Source: an uncultured Candidatus Melainabacteria bacterium (GTDB lineage Bacteria; Cyanobacteriota; Vampirovibrionia; Gastranaerophilales; Gastranaerophilaceae). From it: DNA of 14,902 nucleotides. This document shows, in pieces, positions 1-5,464 of the stretch. The first letter of the stretch is position 1. The number at the start of each line of letters is the position of its first letter. The notes below the pieces were generated by a model. The model ran no database searches. It saw only the letters and a program-made list of their open reading frames with translations, and was not told the DNA's origin. The position numbers were made by a program, and so were the translations under genes. The stretch spans positions 1 through 14,902 of the forward strand of contig CAKVGW010000041.1 of assembly GCA_934747325.1 (NCBI GenBank), given 5' to 3'.

Positions 1-64
1 AGACCTGCAGAGGCGAAAATACTTGGAGGGCCACTTCCTGGGAAGATAGCACGTTGCCAACATC
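1..64 (+). rRNA. rrf: 5S ribosomal RNA, 3' half (partial)
   Basis: Positions 1-64 match the 3' half of bacterial 5S rRNA in order: a CCTGCAGAGGCGA-like segment, the loop E/helix IV region with GGAGGGCC and TTCCTGGGAAGATAG, and the closing helix I strand GTTGCCAAC. The pattern (ACCTGC...GAAGATAGCACGTTGCCA) resembles cyanobacterial 5S more than the E. coli form. The 5' ~55 nt lie outside the window, so a 16S-23S-5S operon probably ends here. The exact 3' end is uncertain by a few bases because the 5' partner strand is not visible. Confidence 0.85.
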
Positions 65-73
65 TAATTTAAG

Positions 74-117
74 AAAAAGAGATAAATTGATGGATTTCAG
101 TTTATCTCTTTTTTTTG
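74..117 (+). terminator. Intrinsic terminator of the rRNA operon
   Basis: A perfect stem of at least 11 bp pairs 76-86 (AAAGAGATAAA) with 101-111 (TTTATCTCTTT) around a 14-nt loop, followed by an uninterrupted T-run to 116. It lies about 10 nt after the 5S end, so it should end rRNA transcription. Confidence 0.88.
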
Positions 118-171
118 TTACGTTTTTGTTGGCCCCCAAGCCTAATCCACATTCTTACCTATAGACTAAAA

Positions 172-209
172 AAGGTGGGAACCGCTTCCGCTATTCCCAC
201 CCTACGGCT
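172..209. repeat. Hairpin repeat, copy 1 (REP-like)
   Basis: An 8-bp perfect stem pairs GGTGGGAA (174-181) with TTCCCACC (194-201), followed by CTACGGCT. The 12-nt loop contains CCGCTTCCGCT. The 38-nt unit recurs at 1845-1882 with a single mismatch, which lies in the loop. Conservation of loop and flank as well as stem argues for a mobile or recombining repeat family rather than two independent terminators. There is no T-run, so it is not a normal intrinsic terminator. Confidence 0.8.
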
Positions 210-227
210 GTTGGATTTTAATTGTTA

Positions 228-256
228 GGGGTGCGCTTCAGAAAATTCCACCCTAC
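228..256. repeat. Degenerate copy of the hairpin repeat
   Basis: The same layout as the 38-nt repeat in eroded form: a GGGGTG arm, the loop element CGCTTC, then TTCCACCCTAC (246-256). Only about 5 bp of stem remain (GGGTG with CACCC). It lies 19 nt after copy 1 and 19 nt past the stop codon of the minus-strand gene at 276. Its relationship to the family is inferred from the shared order of short blocks. Confidence 0.45.
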
Positions 257-275
257 TATCATAGTATTCAATAAA

Positions 276-1631
276 TTAATCCCAATATTTAATTCCGTCT
301 TCTTGCATTTTATCATATTTTACTTGATGATTTTTAACGCCCGTAAATTCGTTCGGTTTAAAGAAATGTCTTACATATTTTACATTCTTACTATCATTCT
401 CTATTTTGGTAGTATTAAATTTCTTATTTCCTTCAATTAGTACATCGTAATCATTCATCTTCATTCGAGTTGCATCTTCTTTATTTTGTAAAACAGTGCT
501 ATTAGAACAATTTATCAGATATACTTTATCTTCTTTACCATCTTTTCTTGAATTATCAACTATTGAATAATTACAATTTTCTAATTGATATCTATCACTT
601 TCGTTTGTACCTTTAATTGTTGCAGAATTAATATCCTTGAATATTGTATAATAATTGTCAGGCGATGATGTGTGTTTCCAACCACCATTTCCAGCGGGAG
701 AATATGTTCCGTCAGATACACTTGTTCCTCCTCCCCAAGTATATTCAATATCATCACCACCTTGATTAAAGTTTTCTACTGAGCCACCTTTTTGATCTGG
801 ATAAATAATTTTAGTACCATCAGCACTCATTGTTACAGAGTTCATATATTTACCCTTACTGTATATTTTTGAATAATCTTTTACTTCAGACTTAAAATTA
901 ACTCCACCAAGTTCAATATTATAATCGTTAACTTCAAAATGAGTCTTTTTATATGGCACAAAATGCATATCCGATTTATTAATATTCAATTTTGATTTGT
1001 CTGCATTGTTAGCTTTCATTGATTGCTCAATACATTTATAAAAAAATAGACTTTTTATACCTTTTTCTTCAACTCTTGTATGAAAAACAATAGTACCATT
1101 AGCTTTTCTTACAAATGCGGTTGCATTGAAAAAATCAGCTTCATCTTGCTCTAATTTCCCATTATTATTAAGATCAAATGCACTTGCATATTTTTTTTGA
1201 CAATAGGTAGCATTTTTGCTTTGTTGAATTTTAGTAACTGGTATGCCTTCAACTGCATAAAAACCACTATCTAAAAATCCCTTATCTACAATATCCTTCC
1301 TTTTTTTAACAATTTTGTAATATGGTTTTATACTACCGTCAAAAGAATAATGCATTTTATTAATGTCTCCAGACATTTTGGTACCTTTTTTCGTTCCATC
1401 TTTTTGTCTTGTCCAAAACATTACACTGCCGTCTGCTTTTTCGCTAAAAGTTGTTGCATTGAACAAATCTGCTTCTTTTTGGCTAAAACCTTTTTGTCCA
1501 TCAGAATCAAATACATTTGCATACTTTTTTTGTAAAGCTGTAGCATCTTTTGACTTTTTAACATCATCTGCTGTCATTCCAGCTTTGACAATAAATTTTC
1601 TGTGTTGCAAAGTTGTTTTTTCAATACTCAT
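276..1631 (-). CDS. Duplicated EF-hand-like domain protein, function unknown (451 aa)
   Basis: The start ATG at 1631 follows AGAGGA with 7-nt spacing; the stop is TAA. There is no signal peptide. Two tandem units (about residues 17-75 and 128-186) share the order K(D/N)AT..QKKYA..FD, an EF-hand-like loop, EAD.FNAT.F and a β-hairpin ending TR. Loop 2 (D153, N155, N157, K159, E161, E164) is a canonical calcium loop. Loop 1 (D42, D44, Q46, G48, S50, E53) is degenerate at its glycine. Residues 290-325 are Gly/Ser/Asp rich. Residues 335-385 contain two matching motifs, LENCNYSIVDN and LINCSNSTVLQN, 22 residues apart, suggesting β-solenoid turns preceded by a GTNESD segment reminiscent of RTX-type repeats. 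I do not recognise the family; an extracellular or surface calcium-binding role is a guess. It stands alone between rRNA and dgt, bracketed by the 38-nt hairpin repeats, which suggests a laterally acquired cassette. Confidence 0.8.
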   Translation of the reverse strand: MSIEKTTLQHRKFIVKAGMTADDVKKSKDATALQKKYANVFDSDGQKGFSQKEADLFNATTFSEKADGSVMFWTRQKDGTKKGTKMSGDINKMHYSFDGSIKPYYKIVKKRKDIVDKGFLDSGFYAVEGIPVTKIQQSKNATYCQKKYASAFDLNNNGKLEQDEADFFNATAFVRKANGTIVFHTRVEEKGIKSLFFYKCIEQSMKANNADKSKLNINKSDMHFVPYKKTHFEVNDYNIELGGVNFKSEVKDYSKIYSKGKYMNSVTMSADGTKIIYPDQKGGSVENFNQGGDDIEYTWGGGTSVSDGTYSPAGNGGWKHTSSPDNYYTIFKDINSATIKGTNESDRYQLENCNYSIVDNSRKDGKEDKVYLINCSNSTVLQNKEDATRMKMNDYDVLIEGNKKFNTTKIENDSKNVKYVRHFFKPNEFTGVKNHQVKYDKMQEDGIKYWD

Positions 1632-1698
1632 CGTAAATCCTCTTTTTATAAATCCTCGTAGTTATATAAAGTTGTTAGTATTGAAATAATTGCTTTTA

Positions 1699-1728
1699 GT
1701 TACTACTACTATTATTATTGTTGTTGGT
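1699..1728. repeat. Graded trinucleotide run in the 5' UTR
   Basis: On the minus strand the sequence reads as AAC x2, AAT x3, AGT x3, AAC: blocks of near-identical triplets, each changed by one base from the previous block. In frame it would encode Asn and Ser, but stops lie just upstream and just downstream with no start codon, so it is not translated as seen. It lies in the long leader of the EF-hand-like gene and could vary in length by slippage. Confidence 0.55.
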
Positions 1729-1748
1729 ACGACCCGCTTATAGCTTGG

Positions 1749-1778
1749 ATTATAGCTAAAATAAATTTAAGTTTACAA
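1749..1778 (-). promoter_or_regulatory. Promoter of the EF-hand-like gene
   Basis: Read on minus, -35 TTGTAA (1773-1778) and -10 TATAAT (1749-1754) are 18 nt apart. Transcription would begin near 1742, leaving a 5' UTR of about 110 nt. That UTR includes the triplet run at 1699-1728 and the AGAGGA ribosome-binding site just before the ATG at 1631. Confidence 0.6.
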
Positions 1779-1844
1779 AAGTTAATAATGTTAAGAAATA
1801 TTAAAAATTCAACTTTATAACTAATTTAAAACTTCTTCTAAGTG

Positions 1845-1882
1845 AAGGTGGGAACCGCTTCCGCTTTTCCCACCCTACGGCT
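1845..1882. repeat. Hairpin repeat, copy 2 (REP-like)
   Basis: The stem pairs GGTGGGAA (1847-1854) with TTCCCACC (1867-1874), followed by CTACGGCT. It is in direct orientation to copy 1 at 172-209 and differs by one loop base. The two copies bracket the gene at 276-1631 together with its promoter. Confidence 0.8.
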
Positions 1883-2042
1883 AACATTTCGTATAAATGC
1901 CCTTAATTTTCAAGATGCTTTTTGAATATAGCCGAGTCAGGTAATCGACAATTTGCTATATCTTAGCTTTAATAATTGTATTAAATCTTTTAGATGCTTA
2001 TAGTAATCGGACTTTGTAAGAGCTTAATCAGCTCTTTTTTTT
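1883..2042 (+). ncRNA. Possible small RNA ending at an orphan terminator
   Basis: No plus-strand gene lies between 118 and 2106, yet a good plus-strand terminator sits at 2018-2042. Upstream, ATATAGC (1926-1932) pairs with GCTATAT (1955-1961), and AGATGCTT-like words recur near 1912 and 1992. A TATAAA at 1892-1897 could be a -10 box, but I see no convincing -35. No known RNA family is recognised. The alternative is that the terminator only insulates dgt from rRNA read-through. Confidence 0.25.
2018..2042 (+). terminator. Orphan intrinsic terminator upstream of dgt
   Basis: A 7-bp stem pairs AAGAGCT (2018-2024) with AGCTCTT (2030-2036) around a TAATC loop, followed by a T-run to 2042. It points toward dgt and has no coding gene in front of it. 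Confidence 0.7.
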
Positions 2043-2057
2043 GAAAAAATATTAAAA

Positions 2058-2073
2058 TACTCTGCTCAGAGTA
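2058..2073. promoter_or_regulatory. Operator-like palindrome upstream of dgt
   Basis: TACTCTGCTCAGAGTA is a perfect 7+7 inverted repeat with a 2-nt centre. It abuts or overlaps the expected -35 region of the dgt promoter (-10 at 2095-2100), where a bound repressor would block transcription. The loop is too small for an RNA hairpin, which favours a dimeric protein site. The cognate regulator is not identifiable here. Confidence 0.4.
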
Positions 2074-2094
2074 GGCAAATACTGGTCTTTAGTG

Positions 2095-2106
2095 TATAAT
2101 TCAGGT
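2095..2106 (+). promoter_or_regulatory. dgt -10 box implying a leaderless start
   Basis: A consensus TATAAT (2095-2100) ends 6 nt before the ATG at 2107, so transcription should begin at or next to the A of the start codon. No convincing -35 is visible at 15-19 nt upstream. The possible GTG at 2092 lies before the -10 box and would not be transcribed. Confidence 0.55.
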
Positions 2107-3138
2107 ATGAACACTGAATTTAAGACTATTAAAGATAAATTAGAACAACGAGAATTAGAAATATTGAGTCCTTACGCAACAAAGTGCTTACACTCAAAAG
2201 GCAGAAAGCGTAAGCGTGAAGAACAGTTTGAAATAAGAACCGAGTTTCAAAGAGATAGAGATAAGATTTTACATTCAAAATCTTTTAGAAGACTTAAGCA
2301 CAAAACACAAGTTTTTTTGTCACCTTTTAATGATCATTTTAGAACTCGTTTGACGCACACTCTTGAAGTTGCTCAAATCGGAAGAACGATGGCAAGAGCA
2401 TTGAATCTTAATGAAGATTTAGTTGAAGCTATTGCTCTCGGTCACGATTTAGGTCATACAGCTTTTGGACATTGTGGAGAAGGTACGTTAGATGAGCTTT
2501 TACCAAACGGATTTCATCATAATTTGCAAAGTGTTAGAGTTGTAGAAGTTCTTGAGGACATGAATCTCTGTAAAGAAACTGTTGATGGAATTTTGACTCA
2601 CACTTGGGGATATAAACCTAAAACACCAGAAGCTCAGGTTGTTCAATATGCCGATAAAATTGCATATATCAATCACGATATAGAAGATTCGGTGCGTGCA
2701 GGAATAATTTCAGAAGATGATTTACCTTCGGATTGTGTAAAATATTTTACATCTAATCAATCTGCTCGTTTGGGTAAAATGATAACTGACGTTATCACAA
2801 GTTCTATGGATAATCCTAAAGTTACTATGTCAGAAGAAGGTTGGTTTTATGTAACAAAACTCAGAACGTGGATGTTTGAGAATGTATATTTAGATCCGAT
2901 TGCAAAGGCAGAGGAAAAGAAGGCTAAAAATATTATAAGAGCTTTGTTTGAATATTATGTAAATATGCTTCAACCTTATTATGATGCTGATGAAATTCCG
3001 CAAATTGTGACAGACCATATTTCAGGAATGACAGATCAATATGCAATAAGGCGTTATAAGGATTTGTTTATTCCTATGCCATTAGCAGAAAAAACGAGTG
3101 ATGATGCTTTGTTGAAGAAAGCTCGTGAAAGAGTATGA
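2107..3138 (+). CDS. dgt: Deoxyguanosinetriphosphate triphosphohydrolase-like HD protein
   Basis: This HD-superfamily dNTP triphosphohydrolase of 343 aa hydrolyses dGTP (often other dNTPs) to deoxynucleoside and triphosphate, balancing dNTP pools in the cytoplasm. Visible signatures are RTEFQRDRDKILHSKSFRRL (44-63), KTQVF, RLTHTLEVAQIGR with metal-ligand His84, GHDLGHTAFGH with His113-Asp114, and the distal Asp183 in YADKIAYINHDIED. The length fits the short dGTPase-like class typical of Gram-positives and Cyanobacteria. I choose ATG 2107 over the upstream GTG 2092 because a TATAAT -10 box covers the latter, so the mRNA is probably leaderless. Its stop overlaps the start of the LipM-like gene (ATGA), so the two are probably co-transcribed and coupled. 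Confidence 0.93.
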   Translation: MNTEFKTIKDKLEQRELEILSPYATKCLHSKGRKRKREEQFEIRTEFQRDRDKILHSKSFRRLKHKTQVFLSPFNDHFRTRLTHTLEVAQIGRTMARALNLNEDLVEAIALGHDLGHTAFGHCGEGTLDELLPNGFHHNLQSVRVVEVLEDMNLCKETVDGILTHTWGYKPKTPEAQVVQYADKIAYINHDIEDSVRAGIISEDDLPSDCVKYFTSNQSARLGKMITDVITSSMDNPKVTMSEEGWFYVTKLRTWMFENVYLDPIAKAEEKKAKNIIRALFEYYVNMLQPYYDADEIPQIVTDHISGMTDQYAIRRYKDLFIPMPLAEKTSDDALLKKARERV

Positions 3139-3773
3139 AATACTTAGGTTTTAGTGTTAATTCCGGCTCTAAAAATATGGAAATTGATGCGCAAATGCTA
3201 GAGAATGCAATTTCTAATTCCGAAAAAAATATTCTTTTTCGACTTTACGGATGGTCACCTAAGTGTATTTCTTTAGGTCGTAATCAAAAAGGCGATTTTT
3301 TGACGGGTGAAATTGATGCCGTAAGAAGGCTTACCGGTGGCAGAGCCTTGTTGCATGATGACGAAATTACATATTGTTGCGTAGCTCCAGCAGATGCAAT
3401 TCCAAATGGTCAAAGTGTCGTCGATTCTTATAAATACATTTCAGGTATTTTAATTGATTTTTTTAAAACGCTTGGCGTAGAACTTGATTTTGGTGAAAAT
3501 AAACGAGTTTCTACGCATTATGATTATTGTATGTTGTTATCAACCGGCGCAGATGTTTGTTATAAAGGACAAAAAATTATAGGATCGGCTCAGTGTCGTA
3601 AAAATGGGTATATTTTACAACACGGCTCAATTTTATTCGGATATGATAAATCATTGTTGGAGAATCTATTTCATGAAGAGGTTAAAGGTATAATAACCGT
3701 TAATGAAATATTACCGACTTTAACTAAAGAAGAATTTGTGAAAAAGTTTGAAGAATTTTTATTACTTAATTAA
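3135..3773 (+). CDS. lipM: LipM-type octanoyltransferase / lipoate-protein ligase family
   Basis: A BPL/LplA/LipB-fold protein of 212 aa in lipoate metabolism, moving octanoyl (or lipoyl) groups to lipoyl domains in the cytoplasm. Diagnostic blocks are RRLTGGRALLHDDEITY (64-80; family RRxTGGxAVLH), then GQKIIGSAQCRKNGYILQHG (145-164) with Lys147 and His163. Cys132 in YDYCMLLSTGADV lies where LipM has its catalytic cysteine, which favours an octanoyltransferase over the ATP-dependent ligase LplA. The protein is shorter than typical LipM (about 280 aa), lacking C-terminal sequence. The start ATG overlaps the dgt stop. LipL-like amidotransfer activity or lipoate ligase activity cannot be excluded. 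Confidence 0.8.
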   Translation: MKYLGFSVNSGSKNMEIDAQMLENAISNSEKNILFRLYGWSPKCISLGRNQKGDFLTGEIDAVRRLTGGRALLHDDEITYCCVAPADAIPNGQSVVDSYKYISGILIDFFKTLGVELDFGENKRVSTHYDYCMLLSTGADVCYKGQKIIGSAQCRKNGYILQHGSILFGYDKSLLENLFHEEVKGIITVNEILPTLTKEEFVKKFEEFLLLN

Positions 3774-3857
3774 TAAGCCTTCGCTTCCCTTAGGTAAAAC
3801 AACAGCTTTACCTAATACATTTTTTCTTACTTCAAAGCCTTCAGGTAATGTATAAAC
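3762..3857 (-). pseudogene. C-terminal gene remnant (32 codons, no start)
   Basis: On minus this stretch reads YTLPEGFEVRKNVLGK followed by AVVLPKGSEGLLIK and stop. It looks like real protein: balanced Gly, Glu, Lys and Val content with two LP-G phrases. It has no ATG, GTG or TTG in frame and is preceded directly by an in-frame TGA. I read it as the tail of a decayed gene. Its last 12 nt overlap the lipM end in opposite orientation. The family is not recognised, and a chance frame cannot be excluded at this length. Confidence 0.35.
3790..3826 (+). terminator. Probable terminator of dgt-lipM
   Basis: TTAGGTAAA (3790-3798) and TTTACCTAA (3807-3815) form a perfect 9-bp stem with an 8-nt loop, followed after 4 nt by TTTTTT (3820-3825). 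The stem is AT-rich and the T-run is slightly displaced, so the efficiency is uncertain. It lies inside the minus-strand gene remnant. Confidence 0.5.
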
Positions 3858-3866
3858 TCATATTCC

Positions 3867-3889
3867 GAAAAAGCAAAAACAAATTTGCT
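3867..3889 (-). terminator. Weak terminator of the DUF697 operon
   Basis: Read on minus, AGCAAA (3889-3884) pairs with TTTGCT (3877-3872) around a 6-nt loop and is followed by TTTTC. It lies about 30 nt past the stop of the last gene in the 5322-3918 operon. Confidence 0.4.
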
Positions 3890-3917
3890 AGATTGTAACG
3901 GTTTGTAAGGTGTACTT

Positions 3918-4325
3918 CTAATTATCAAAGAAATGTCCTATTATTTTGCTAATAAATCCTTCATCATCACCACTTCCATTAATATCCCCATAATGTCCAC
4001 CATCATTTGCAATATAACCATAATTATGAAGTTCTTGAGTTGTCACTCTTACTGCCTCATCATCTCCACTTAAATGTTGGTTTATGTTATAATCGTGTGT
4101 TTCATACCATCTGTCAGTTACACTTTTGGGAAATTTACCTGTCAATTTGTAAACGAATGCTTCTTTTTCTGTCATACCATCCGGAATAACCATATCATGA
4201 GCAGAATTTTCATTTCTAATTAATCTAGTATTGAGGTTCTTTAATTCACTAGCTTTTTGCATATTTTTTCTAACAAAAGAACCGTTTTGTGTTGTTATTG
4301 TTTTTGGCATAATTTTGTTTATCAT
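3918..4325 (-). CDS. Unknown protein, third gene of module 1 (135 aa)
   Basis: No family is recognised. The start ATG at 4325 follows AAGGA with 7-nt spacing; an alternative Met is codon 6. The N-terminus is of the Asn/Gln-rich leader type ending TTQNGSFVRKN. The middle holds a helical stretch (MTEKEAFVYKLTGKFP, 51-66) and an aromatic YETHDYNINQH segment. The C-terminal third is Gly/Asp/His rich (NDGGHYGDINGSGDDEG, 107-123) and ends with hydrophobic FISKIIGHFFDN. The DINGSGDD segment resembles a calcium loop but lacks the position-12 acidic residue. No signal peptide or membrane span is seen. It is the last gene of the operon, 14 nt after the two-TM gene. Confidence 0.75.
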   Translation of the reverse strand: MINKIMPKTITTQNGSFVRKNMQKASELKNLNTRLIRNENSAHDMVIPDGMTEKEAFVYKLTGKFPKSVTDRWYETHDYNINQHLSGDDEAVRVTTQELHNYGYIANDGGHYGDINGSGDDEGFISKIIGHFFDN

Positions 4326-4339
4326 TCTATTATCCTTTT

Positions 4340-4684
4340 TTAAATTGAATCATTTTGATGAGTTTGATCATATTCTTTCATATATTTATAAGCTAAATTA
4401 CTGCGCTTAAACATGAGCAAAAATTGAACTATTGCACCGGTCATAAATGCAGCATAACCGACTTTTTCTATAAGTTTTAATTTGTTTAGTGATGTCGTTG
4501 TGATTTTATCAAGAGAGAGTAATAATAAACCAAGAAGAGCTAAACCTTCTGAGGAGTTATGTATAGCTGATTTTGAAAGTTCTTCATCACATTTTTCACT
4601 TGCATATTTCCCACGTCTTTCACGATATTCAAAAGAACTTTTGTAATTCAAATTGTTTAATTTTTCAATACTATTAATTTTCAT
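4340..4684 (-). CDS. Small membrane protein, second gene of module 1 (114 aa)
   Basis: No family is recognised. Two hydrophobic segments can be seen: EGLALLGLLLLSL (about 46-58) and VGYAAFMTGAIVQFLLMF (about 75-92), giving a two-TM hairpin with a basic, polar 45-residue N-terminus. That N-terminus begins MKINSIEKLNNLNYKSSF, matching the Asn-rich leader pattern of its neighbours. The ATG overlaps the stop of the DUF697 gene as TAATG, so translation is coupled. Its place next to a DUF697 protein suggests the two act together at the membrane (inference). Confidence 0.8.
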   Translation of the reverse strand: MKINSIEKLNNLNYKSSFEYRERRGKYASEKCDEELSKSAIHNSSEGLALLGLLLLSLDKITTTSLNKLKLIEKVGYAAFMTGAIVQFLLMFKRSNLAYKYMKEYDQTHQNDSI

Positions 4685-5322
4685 TATTTTCCATTCAATA
4701 TATCATCTATTTTTTTGCCCCTATCGAGTTCTCTTTGTATTCTTTCACACTCATCGACAAGAGCATAACCAAAAGCTTTTGTTGTGTAACCTGCAATCCC
4801 GGCATTTATAGCGTTACCAATTCCAGGAATCCAACTAACTGTTTTTGATACGGCTTTACCTACAAAGTGTGCCTTAACTGTTAACATTATAGATTTAATA
4901 ACAGCATCACCAAAATTAAAGCCATAAATGCCTTTTACAATTTTTAATCCCATTGCTAATTCTGTAGAACTAAGAGCGATTTCATCAAAACCTGGCAATT
5001 GTGCTGATAAAAAACCAATAAAAGCATTTGTCATAGTCATACCTACAACAACTCCTTTAGCTTCTTCCTCTTTACTCATTGGATTATCGTCATAATCCCA
5101 ATCCCAATCTAAATATTTTAAATTTGATAATTCGCTTTTTTTCTGCAATAAACATCTTGCGAACTTTGTATTTGATTTTAATGTTTTAGACTCATTTAGA
5201 TTTTTACTAATTTGATTAATATTATTTTTAGATACAACATTCTCTGAAATATTATTAATTCTTCTGAGAAACATACCTTTGGTGTTACCAAAAGTATTAT
5301 TATTAATTTGCGATATGTACAT
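4684..5322 (-). CDS. DUF697-like protein, first gene of module 1 (212 aa)
   Basis: Residues 90-195 match the DUF697 pattern: an N-terminal helix (GVVVGMTMTNAFIGFLSAQ), PGFDEIALSSTELAMGLKI, IYGF, a basic helix, then WIPGIGNAINAGIAGYTTKA (164-183) and a final helix with ECERIQREL. DUF697 is usually fused to or encoded beside a GTPase domain; none is present here. The first 85 residues are polar and Asn-rich with the leader INNNTFGNTKG and an acidic LDWDWDYDD patch (71-79). The hydrophobic helices imply membrane association. It heads a three-gene operon (TAATG overlap to the next gene) and diverges from a putative zinc peptidase. Confidence 0.8.
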   Translation of the reverse strand: MYISQINNNTFGNTKGMFLRRINNISENVVSKNNINQISKNLNESKTLKSNTKFARCLLQKKSELSNLKYLDWDWDYDDNPMSKEEEAKGVVVGMTMTNAFIGFLSAQLPGFDEIALSSTELAMGLKIVKGIYGFNFGDAVIKSIMLTVKAHFVGKAVSKTVSWIPGIGNAINAGIAGYTTKAFGYALVDECERIQRELDRGKKIDDILNGK

Positions 5323-5347
5323 TTTAAAACCTAGTCCCTATAACTTA

Positions 5348-5376
5348 AATGTATTACTAGTATATAAGTAAGTCAA
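5348..5376 (-). promoter_or_regulatory. Promoter of the module 1 minus-strand operon
   Basis: Read on minus, -35 TTGACT (5371-5376) and -10 TACATT (5348-5353) are 17 nt apart. The spacer contains the palindromic TACTAGTAA word (5354-5362 on plus) that also occurs upstream of the module 2 operon. Transcription would start near 5341, about 20 nt before the ATG at 5322, with a weak CTAGG ribosome site. Confidence 0.5.
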
Positions 5377-5464
5377 TATTTATATTAGCTATATGGCTAG
5401 TATTTTGTTACATTACGTTACAAAAAATTGCAATATTTGATTGTTTAAACTATTTAAAATTAGT

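Noticed and set aside
222..440. A 72-codon plus-strand frame over the end of the EF-hand-like gene
   Set aside because: It is antisense to a gene with internal duplication and a good ribosome site; its own translation is low-complexity and hydrophobic, typical of an AT-rich reverse frame.
2092..2106. GTG start giving five extra residues for dgt
   Set aside because: The codon lies in front of and partly under the consensus -10 box, so it would not be in the transcript.
3918..3965. Similarity of the C-terminal HFFDN of the module 1 protein to HFWDNW of the secreted protein at 14400
   Set aside because: Too short, and the rest of the chains are unrelated; treated as chance.
3945..3985. DINGSGDDEG as an EF-hand loop in the module 1 third protein
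   Set aside because: The acidic position 12 is absent and flanking helices do not fit.
5441..5464. TTG start for zincin 1
   Set aside because: No ribosome site; ATG 5465 aligns with the start of the paralogue.
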